This document shows positions 56,281-64,000 of a DNA stretch of 64,000 bases, piece by piece. The DNA comes from Trichobilharzia regenti (Eukaryota > Platyhelminthes > Trematoda > Strigeidida > Schistosomatidae). Each line of letters begins with the position of its first letter. Positions within the stretch are counted from its first letter, which is position 1. The translations under genes were made by a program, and so were the position numbers. The stretch spans positions 118,931,842 to 118,995,841 of the forward strand of contig OX235270.1 of the NCBI GenBank assembly GCA_944472135.2, read 5' to 3'. Under the pieces are notes generated by a model. It did not search any database. It worked only from the letters and a program-made list of their open reading frames with translations, and was not told where the DNA came from.

Positions 56281-56700
56281 TTAGGGGAAGGAGGGTGAAG
56301 TAGTCCGGCTTATACATTCATTTAACGATGGCCAAGGTAAGGAAAGTGGCTGTACAAATTTCTTCTGAACACACAGGTTTGCCTTCTTCAGGTGGATTCC
56401 TACGGCTTTCGCTGCATGTATGTAGAAGACGATCTCGTAAAACAAAACTAAGGTTAGCGGGAATGCGATAAATAATTTTAAATGCAGTATTAAGGTCAAC
56501 CTTATGCTTACCATCTACAGGGTGTGCTAAAATAGAGCTACGAATAGATCTTGTTTGTCCCTTTCTTAACCATACTGGATGATGAACCTGCCTAGTTGTG
56601 CGCTTGATGTAGCTGGCTCCGCAGCTGCAGTCGAACGGGTAGATACAGACACAGGAGGCAAATTTAGGTATCCTTATTTCTCGAAGGTAGAACAGGGGTG
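56281..56700 (-). mobile_element. PLE GIY-YIG C-terminal fragment
   Basis: On the - strand: CSCGASYIK-type sequence (about 56600-56630), VHHPVWLRKGQ, and after a frameshift AFKIIYRIP-like, then ANLCVQKKFVQPLSLPWPS at 56330. The active YIG is partly kept (SYI). Only the nuclease half of the element remains. Confidence 0.75.
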
Positions 56701-57855
56701 GTTGTGAAGAAACAGAGTACCTCTGCTGCTTGTTATTAGTTTTCTAGAACTGTGAAAAACAGATCGATTCAACTTGAACATTTCAAAACTAGTTACTTGA
56801 CAAACTTTTATTACGAATGCATATAGAAGATGTATTAGCTTGAAGAGATTCAATTATTTGAATCAGAATATATATATATATATATATATAATTTCGAGCA
56901 GCATCTAAATTCATGTAGCACACTTGAAATTCCACCAAACATAAATTTAAATGAGAAACAATAATAGAAATAGTTGGTTTTCAACAAATTTAAAATGTAT
57001 ATTTAATGAGATTATAACTGTGGTCCCTAAAGAGCTTTGGAATTCTTATAGAATTTCTTAATGTAACCAAACAAAATACCTGAAAATCAACACTTGGTAA
57101 TGTAACATTTAACTGTGCTATGGTAAAACTACTGCTATTATATTTATTCTCCCTTCCTGCATGCATTATTTCTTACACTGCGAAATACATAGCCCAAATT
57201 TATTCATGTAAACAAAACTGATGGAGTTTTATTTTTAGAAGCAGCGAAATAAATGCACAGAAAATGTTGAACAAATACGTCAGTGAGGAATTTCAATTTT
57301 ATTGTATTCTGAAATGATAATTCATCGACAAAATAAGTAATTATTTCTGGGACTTTACCTGATGCTCTGCTAACTGACCAGGGATCATCACCACTTTGGT
57401 TACCGATTGCTGCATGCCTCTTATTATTACAATGAATGATTCACAGCCACTAATCTTTAATATCTATGACTGCTTGAGAAAACTCAATGACACAAGCGTG
57501 ATCTCACTTTGTTATCAGGACCACATAGATCACACAGCTAACTGTGTGTTGTATATCAATTAAGTTGTAACCCATATCTTTAGGCTACATAGTTAAACAA
57601 CATGATTTCTAACGATATGAAAAAGGATATCATGGTTATAATTTTGACTGAGGTATTAGTCAACCGTTGTCTTGAACTTCATCTCCAAAAATATAGGCTT
57701 TGTGTTAGATGGTTGCAGAAAACCGGTGGGAGGCCCATGGTATAAGTTACATGCTTGCCATTAGCAAGGCTTGTCTTAAAGATTTGAACGAACTACCATC
57801 TAACATCAATCTAGGGTGCATCTTGTCTTGGTGGCCACATCAGAAATTTGACTGA
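56701..57855. other. No gene supported; AT run at 56868-56890
   Basis: Contains a perfect (AT)n stretch at 56868-56890. Otherwise unassigned AT-rich sequence. Confidence 0.35.
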
Positions 57856-57857
57856 TA

Positions 57858-57975
57858 GAATCCAGTCAACACCGAGTCGCAATCTTACAGGAACTGATGT
57901 CCCCGTTAAGATTTGAACCTGAGTTGCCCAGTGCTGCAGTCGAAAAGGTTACCACTGACTTATTCGGACTCACGG
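57858..57975 (-). mobile_element. tRNA-headed repeat, family C
   Basis: On the - strand: GTCCGAATAAGTCAGTGGTA (A-box region), CTGCAGCACTGGGCAAC, B box GGTTCAAATCTTAACGG, then GGACATCAGTTCCTG. Comparable to 58137-58308 with about 15% divergence. Confidence 0.65.
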
Positions 57976-58056
57976 CTCAGCTCCTGTAAGACTTTAACAG
58001 ATACACTGACTGGTCACTAGATAGTAAATAATGTCCTGTGTCTCACTGATGTTGGT

Positions 58057-58119
58057 TTTTTCCCTCACGTTCCCAGTGGAACATAGGGCTTTAAGCTACC
58101 GCTGCACCATCGACGCATT
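58057..58119 (-). mobile_element. Internally deleted family B SINE
   Basis: On the - strand, only the first 20 bases of the head (TGCGTCGATGGTGCAGCGG) and the last 35 of the tail (TAGCTTAAAGCCCTATGTTC, CACTGGGAACGTGAGGG) remain, joined directly. The middle 160 or so bases are gone. Confidence 0.7.
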
Positions 58120-58136
58120 AATTTGATGATATTAGA

Positions 58137-58308
58137 TGGTTGGAGGCAATCGGCAGGAAGCATTGGACCTAGGCTTCGTGTTATTTGGCACTCACGAGTC
58201 AGCAAGGCGTATCTGCAACCTTGAAGGAACTCATGTCCCTTCTGAGATTCGAACCGGCGTCACCCAGTGCTGCAGTCAGAGATGTTACCACTGAGCTATT
58301 CGGGCTCT
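58137..58308 (-). mobile_element. tRNA-headed repeat, family C, best copy
   Basis: On the - strand: GAGCCCGAATAGCTCAGTGG (A box), TAACATCTCTGACTGCAGC, B box GGTTCGAATCTCAGAAGG, GACATGAGTTCC, then a 90-base body ending CCTGCCGATTGCCTCCAACC. Box spacing fits a Pol III promoter. All four copies in the window are on the - strand. Confidence 0.7.
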
Positions 58309-58319
58309 AGATGTTGATA

Positions 58320-58825
58320 CAGACTGAATTCTATCAGTCAGGTATGTTAAATAATACTGATTACTTTGCCAGTGTTCTTATTTGATAACAGTGTAGTATT
58401 GAAAGTGAGAGGTGAAACTGGCTAAAAAGTGTCTCTCTCAAAATGAAATTACCTCTCAGTATTAAGGTTATTTTACTTAATAACGGCACTGAAAATAAAA
58501 AAAATACCTGACAGTTAATCGTTTGCTAGTGATAGGAATTAGTTTGGTTAGAAACATTGTGTGATGTCAACCTGTAGTCACTCCTTTCATAGTCGGATTC
58601 GAAAGGATATTTCACTGAACACAAAAATTAAAGCGCTTAGAGGATTACTTGAATTAAAAACTTTATTTCGTCAAAAACCTAAATCCCGATTTTTAAAATG
58701 ATTTTCGCCTTGATTTTACTGTTGGCATCACCATCACTGATCAATGCAAAGGGAAAAATAACTAATCAGTGTGATTTTCAAACCCATATAACTCATTACT
58801 GTAGTTGCCGAAGTGCGCTTATTAT
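58320..58825. other. No feature supported
   Basis: No gene or known repeat. The + frame at 58698 starts with a signal-like stretch (MIFALILLLASPSLINAKG) but soon enters antisense RTE sequence. Confidence 0.35.
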
Positions 58826-58829
58826 TACT

Positions 58830-58970
58830 ATTGTTCCCTTTGGTTGTATTTGGAACGTAGGTCTTCAGCAGCGCATCTCCAGTTCAACATTTTCTCCACA
58901 GTCTTCCTCCTCCTCTATTTGGCTGCTCCTACGATTGCCCATAGGCTCTCGTCTCCCCTCGTTTATTAAC
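58830..58970 (-). mobile_element. RTE-like LINE 3' tip
   Basis: On the - strand it reads GGGAGACGAGAGCCTATGGG and ends GAGATGCGCTGCTGAAGACC, TACGTTCC and AATAGTAATAATAAG, the usual 3' end of the family. Confidence 0.65.
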
Positions 58971-59380
58971 TTGTAACTGTTTAAAATCAGTATTTGATGA
59001 ATTTTAGGGACTGACATATTAGACAATGAAGATTCTGGAAGTTATTTGTAGCAGTAAGCATTTACTGAAGTACTTGATAAACAGGTTACAGCCGTAGAAA
59101 AATTAAACAGTGCAGTGGTATTCATGTTATATTTAAAAATTGTTCGATGGAATGCATTTAAGCCGGTCATCTTGTTATCCTGTCAGTAGCCTATTTCAAG
59201 TAATTACTTTGTAATTATGCGACTGTTTCAGTAAGACATTTGGCCATTGAATGTATCTCTATCTTTGATTGCCTGTGAGTTAAGATTTATCTTCTTATAT
59301 GCATGCCTGTAACGTACCTATTCGTCAACGTAGAAGTGCAAAAGTCAGAACATTACGTGCCAGTCATACATATTTATATG

Positions 59381-59384
<4 letters not shown>

Positions 59385-59427
<43 letters not shown>
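59385..59427. repeat. (AT)n microsatellite
   Basis: About 21 AT units. Confidence 0.95.
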
Positions 59428-59428
<1 letters not shown>

Positions 59429-59714
59429 CTTCAGTTTGCTCAAATCTTGGTAGATGGTACGGGATTCGAAACTATAAACTAATGGTTGAAATTGGGTGAA
59501 TAAGCAAATAAAACGCAATCTAATGAAATCTAATTTTATCCCATGAAGTTTATTTTATAGTGAAATAAGTACTCATTATTCTCAGCTAGTGTCAGTTAGT
59601 GACAACTTAGTTAACAGTTACGTGGTATTTTATTTCCTCAAGATGGGGCCAACATGATGATAATTTAACCACTTTTCTCTGATGATGTCGACTTGTGTTC
59701 ATTATCTGACAATA

Positions 59715-59900
59715 ATTTGGTTACAGGATTTCATCATGAGCTGATATTGGGGTTAGAGAACAATTGGACAGTTGTTTCATCCTAGTTTGAGACTCTTCAG
59801 CAGTACGCACCCGCCTGGATTCAAACCTAGGTCCTTCTTGTTCCAAGGCGAGCTCGTATACCATTAAGCCACTGGGATCCGATCCAATGGCCCATGAATT
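59715..59900 (-). mobile_element. Hammerhead SINE, left arm of a pair
   Basis: On the - strand: GATCCCAGTGGCTTAATGGT (A box), ATACGAGCTCGCCTTGGAAC, B box GGTTTGAATCC, GTACTG, CTGAAGAG, TCTCAAACTAGGA, TGAAAC, AACTGTCC, then the tail. The core strand is kept; the C before GAAA is T and stem I is shortened. The inverted match extends past the SINE on both sides of the spacer (GAATTCTAACTT / AAAGTTAGAATTC). Confidence 0.8.
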
Positions 59901-60064
59901 CTAACTTCCGCCAATTCACGACATAGCGCGACCCCTAGCCAATCTCTTCGGTGAGTATTTTTCCGACCTGCTGCACCCTACTGATCACGATTTCCCACTG
60001 GAACCCCAGTTAAATACCTACCTGAATAGGTAGAAGTGAGTTGGCAAAAGTTAGAATTCATGGG

Positions 60065-60300
60065 CTGGTCATTGGATCGGGTCTCAGTGGCTTAATGATA
60101 TACGAGCTCGCCTTGTAACCAGAAGGTACTGGGTTCGAACCCAAGCGTTGGGTGCGTAATGCTGATGAGTCCCAAACTGGGCTGACGAAACAGCTGTCCA
60201 GTACTCCAAGGTTTTCCAATGGTTCGCCAACCAATGTCAGCTCATGATGAAATCATGTAACCAATCAACCAAATCCCTACAAACCAATACTTGAATAAAA
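60065..60300 (+). mobile_element. Hammerhead SINE, right arm, most complete copy
   Basis: GTCTCAGTGGCTTAATGATA (A box), CGAGCTCGCCTTGTAACC, B box GGTTCGAACCC, GCGTAATG, CTGATGAG, TCCCAAACTGGGCTGA, CGAAAC, AGCTGTC, CAGTACTCC, and the full tail to CAAACCAATACTTGAA. The core strands are canonical; four extra bases (CTGA) sit in stem II. Confidence 0.85.
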
Positions 60301-60309
60301 ATAATTTAT

Positions 60310-61045
60310 CGACGACGGAATAACTAGATGCGAAGAATATACATGCCTAAAGCTTACATATCACTCTGTCAGTCCATAACCCATCAGCAGTCATAATATG
60401 GACTGAGAACTACCCAGATTAATTTAGAATATCTCATTTTAATTTTCCCTGTTTATACTTATACATACTACATATTATTCAAAAGTCTTTAATACACTTC
60501 TTAAGCTGTCCTTATTCTCTCACATAATTTTCAATCATTTATCGACTTCCCAAAAAATCTCTTAATCCCTTTCTTCACTAGTAAAATAAGTATTTAAATG
60601 TTGGTTTAGGCGAGTAAAAACTGATAAAAAACCAACTAACAGTGCATTTAATTGTCTTTCTATGGGCTCGTCTACCACTAGTTTGCATTATATATATATA
60701 TATATATATCTGCTTATACATGTTCTCATGTTGAAGCGCAAGTCCTGCTGGAAAATACAAAAACATTCTGACTCCCACTTTAAAATATCACTTTAGCATA
60801 AGGAAAATGCTTGTCATTTCAAACAGTTCTGACGACGTAATTTGCAAATGATGAAATCGATTTCGCATGGCATTGGTCATGACATTTCATTTTTCATTCC
60901 TTGATATTCACATAGAATAGACGACTTCATTTTTCGAAGTTACATTAGCGAAGGTATTCTTTTTACGACGTGGAACTGCCAGTTTTACACCTAGCCTTCA
61001 GTCTTCTCCGGGGTAGTTACCGGTTAGGGGATGTTCAGCAGTGTG
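60310..61045. other. No gene supported; AT run at 60688-60709
   Basis: Contains (AT)11. The - strand frame across it is low-complexity. Confidence 0.35.
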
Positions 61046-61112
61046 TCCGCCGGATATCGTACCTAGGCCTCCTATGTGACTGGCTAACATTTTACCACTG
61101 CAACACCGCCGC
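61046..61112 (-). mobile_element. tRNA-like fragment, separate type
   Basis: On the - strand: GTGCGGCGGTGTTGCAGTGG (A box), TAAAATGTTAGCCAGTCAC and GGTACGATATCCGGCGG (B box). Box spacing is tRNA-like, but it does not match families A-C closely. A degraded SINE head is the likely reading. Confidence 0.45.
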
Positions 61113-61945
61113 ACATGCGAAATACTTTATACAGTGACTAAAATGTTTAAATGATTAGAAAAATGAAACAAACAGAAGAAAAGCATAGTATTTTTTTCAA
61201 TACCACAAGCTATTTATTTATACATAATCATATGTATGTCGTTAATTATTTCACTTTAGAAAACAACTTTCAGTCCATAATTACAAATTAACGCTAGGAA
61301 TGTAACCATTAGACACTCGTCGGACTTAACTTATAGCTGTACGAAAATAACAACTGAAAAAAAATATTTTCGTCTCTAGTTTCGATGCTATCTATCATTC
61401 ATATGAAAGGTATAATCAGACCAAATAAGATTTAATTCGAATTACTACTACTGCCCTATTCATGATTATTTCACTTTGATATCCAGCGTTTAATTTCCTA
61501 TTGTATTCATATAAATACTTTTTGAACTGTTATCAAATAACAACTCACTCATATGTACCTTTAGAAATCTTGGTTTTGATGATACACCGTGATTAGAAAA
61601 ACACTGACGGTGTCAATCTCAATTAATCCTCAACAAATATAGACATAAAACTGCAGTAGCTGATGGAAAATGCATCGAAAAAAAGTGCTTGTCTTTTACC
61701 AATCAGTGCCTTATGCTCATGTTTGCTTGCAACAAAAGCAGAGACACTAGTTAAATGGTTTCCCGAAGAGTTTCATCAACCTTCAACATTCCATCTCTGC
61801 AGTTCCACTGAAGAAGGCGTTGGTTTTTTCTGTTGTTTTTTTAGCTTGGCTGTAAAGTTATTGTGGCGATTAAATTGACTTTTCTTACCTTTTTTTCTTG
61901 AACTTAGGATCGGCTAATAAACTAGTAAACTATAAGCAAAGTTTC
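61113..61945. other. No gene supported
   Basis: The + frame at 61663-61878 (71 codons, Cys- and Leu-rich) has no splice signals or recognised motif, though a short secreted product cannot be ruled out. Confidence 0.3.
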
Positions 61946-61949
61946 TGAC

Positions 61950-62690
61950 TGTAGTGGACCCGATCATGACGCAGACTGTGAGGAGCGAAACGATAGAAAG
62001 GCGTTGGGCCAACATAAAGATTCTAGAAGATTTGGATGATTATGGATAATTTATATCTCATCTAACAAAAACTAAAGGTGAAAGGAGGTCATCTCTTTTA
62101 CTTATCTAGGCAGCATCGTTTCAACTAAAAGCAGTCAGATGGGGTAGTCAGAGCAAACTAGGATCGGAAAATACACGGCACATTTTCACTACTCTGAAGT
62201 CAATGTAGAAATCTACTGCACTTAGTCAGCATTAAGAACCAGACTCATGTCTTCGACATTAATATCAAGTCAGTCAGGTCTCCCATATGGCTCAGAAAAT
62301 TGGCGGATCACAGGTATGTACTTCCGTCAACAGGTGTCACTGCTGGCTCCAATCTGAAGGTCAGATAACCAGCCAGGAAGGATAAGCAATAGGGGACTCT
62401 GAGAACAAACCAACCGAGAACCTACTGTCCTACAAAAATGGAGAAATAAATGGATATTTATTGAACTTACGCTGAGTAGACTGTTGGGTGACATCAGATT
62501 CCAGGATCTCTAGTGGGTTTCGAATACGACGCGAAGAGCTTAGCATCCGAAAACGGTGTCGGGGAGAATGTGAAAGAAAGAGACTTAAGCTTATCGGCGT
62601 TCCTGAAGTCGACTAAACGGGACTGCAGGAAATAGGATGAAATGGAGATACGCAGTTGAAGACCTTCTTTCCAAAGTCAACCTTAGGATA
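61950..62690 (+). mobile_element. RTE-like LINE 3' fragment, degraded
   Basis: Ordered traces on the + strand: KGERRSSLLLI-type sequence at 62080, FHYSEVNVEIYC-like at 62185 (compare TLKSVWKSTAF), NIKSVRSPIWLRKLA at 62262, and the ending GATGAAATGGAGATACGCAG, TTGAAGACC at 62635-62665. A family A SINE follows directly. Confidence 0.6.
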
Positions 62691-62697
62691 AATATAT

Positions 62698-62905
62698 GCA
62701 TCGGTGCCACAGTGGTTAGGACCAAGCCTACCAAGCATATGGTCCGAGGTTCGATCCCCTACCGACGCACACCTGATATCTATGGTCGGCCTGCGAAATT
62801 TGGGCTACCGATATCCATGCTGAAAATTCCATACTTGTACCAAAAATACAGTGTGGAATCAAGCTGTAATTAAAAATGAAAAAATAAAAATAAAGAAAAC
62901 AATAT
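62698..62905 (+). mobile_element. tRNA-headed SINE, family A
   Basis: Head GCATCGGTGCCACAGTGGTT, B box GGTTCGATCCCCTACCG, the body ACCTGATATCTATGGTCGGC to GTGTGGAATCAAGCTGTAA, and an A-rich tail to about 62905. It starts eight bases after the end of the RTE remnant. Confidence 0.88.
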
Positions 62906-62909
62906 ATAA

Positions 62910-63795
62910 CAGCTTCTCAATTACTCCGTCACATGCATTTTTAATCCACAGTAGGCACTAAGAAGTTACAGAGTGACTTCGTGGGTAAATAGGGAAGTAG
63001 TTAGGTTAGAAGGACAGAAACAAACAATTGCCTCCAAGCTTTTTGAACACATGTTCGGGATTCCAGGACTTTGAAGTCTTATCGTTTTTCTATCAGTGAC
63101 ATGACTTATCACCTAGTTGATCCAAAGTCGACTTCTGAAGTCTTTTCAGTGATTAGCAGTCAAAAGAGCTCATGATAATTTTGTAATATTAGAGATCTTT
63201 CCATCTACTCCTCAGTTGTAGCTCTCTTCAGGAGATTATCGGTCATTTATTTGCCCCTGATTAGTTTTTAACTCTAGTTTTAACTCAGCGGAATTTCGAA
63301 TTTCATTTCATTTTTAACTCTGACAACACCACCTTCAGTTGACCACCATTGATCATTACTTATTTAGTCAGTTTTGTATTAATTGTGAATATGTAGTCGG
63401 TTCATCTTTCTTATGATTGTATGATCCTGTTATGCTTCTGTTTAACTTTACTACCTGAATTCAAGAATACTCCTCCTTGTGTATTATAAAAACGCCTTCA
63501 GTCTGATGCAGTCATTTGTTAATCCAAGTTTTAATCGCTTATAATTCTTGTATTCATTTAGAACATTCACGTAATTTCGTATTATCTACTTTGTTTGTAT
63601 GTGCATCCTTAGTAAAACTCACTCATCAAACTATTCACATTATTACATAACTTCTTTTTTAACAACTGTCTGTGACAACTCCTCACCTTTGTTACTACCC
63701 TAATTTCATTGACACCTAATTTTCTTGACTGATTTTGTAATACCGATCTTCACCTGTTTAGTTAAAATAACCTTAACCAATTGTAATTTTTTTAT
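62910..63795. other. No feature supported
   Basis: T-rich on the + strand. No gene or known repeat. Confidence 0.35.
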
Positions 63796-63797
63796 TA

Positions 63798-63944
63798 CAG
63801 CTTGATTCCACACCGTATATTTGGTACAAGTATGGAATTTTCAGCATGGATATCGGTGGCCCAGATTTTACAGGCCGACCATAAATATCAGGTGTGCGTC
63901 GGCAGGCGATCGAACGTCAGACCATGTGCATGGTCGGCGATTTT
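63798..63944 (-). mobile_element. tRNA-headed SINE, family A, 5'-truncated
   Basis: On the - strand: ATCGCCGACCATGCACATGG, a diverged B box CGTTCGATCGCC, GCACACCTGATATTTATGGT, and the body to GGTGTGGAATCAAGCTG. The first 30 bases of the head are missing. Confidence 0.8.
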
Positions 63945-64000
63945 ACAGCTTAGAAAATGAATTCACCGAAAAGAGCCTCTTCTCTGACCTACGTGTTTTG

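Noticed and set aside
58698..58976. Signal-peptide-like start of a 92-codon frame
   Set aside because: The first 20 residues look secretory, but the rest runs through the antisense 3' end of an RTE-like LINE.
1..64000. CRISPR arrays, operons, rRNA or bacterial features
   Set aside because: The sequence is eukaryotic; no regularly spaced direct repeats, ribosome-binding sites or rRNA segments were seen.

Overview
The window looks like repeat-dense, AT-rich, intron-rich DNA from a blood fluke (Schistosoma or a close schistosomatid). The main reason is its repeats: hammerhead-ribozyme repeats of the Sm-alpha type, Penelope-like elements (PLEs) with a YVDD reverse transcriptase and a GIY-YIG tail, RTE-like and CR1-like LINEs, one Ty3/Gypsy pol fragment, and several families of tRNA-headed SINEs. 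The species cannot be fixed from the sequence alone, and all family names here are by eye.

Only two host genes can be supported well, both on the + strand. Gene 1 is the 3' end of a small multi-span membrane protein. Its three exons (3908-4135, 7511-7561, 9580-9702) are all phase 0, and its 5' end lies upstream of the window. Gene 2 is complete as modelled, with five exons (20152-20224, 25933-26064, 27759-27989, 33236-33340, 35029-35549). All four introns are phase 1. It encodes a 353-residue secreted, acidic, Asn- and His-rich protein with a signal peptide and many N-glycosylation sequons. Exons 3 and 4 share an H-GL--WG motif, which suggests exon duplication. I do not recognise its family. 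Two weaker exon candidates lie at 14752-14943 (+) and about 10100-10373 (-).

Layout: 1-9.7 kb holds gene 1 and its introns, which contain an RTE piece, a fold-back element and a Gypsy pol fragment between two hammerhead repeats. 9.9-20 kb is a repeat zone with SINEs, RTE fragments, a PLE flanked by about 420-bp inverted repeats, a hammerhead pair and a long PLE. 20.1-35.7 kb is gene 2; its introns hold a CR1 piece, a 1.5-kb near-perfect fold-back with ribozyme remnants at its centre, a PLE tail with its own hammerhead, a SINE with a clear target-site duplication and a 5'-inverted RTE. 36-64 kb has no recognisable host gene and is filled with more fragments of the same families.

The most notable pattern is that hammerhead-bearing repeats keep appearing as inverted pairs with the ribozyme strands pointing outward (left arm -, right arm +). 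Four pairs belong to the tRNA-headed hammerhead SINE, one to the Sm-alpha fold-back, and one to a 125-bp perfect palindrome flanked by a 16-bp direct repeat.
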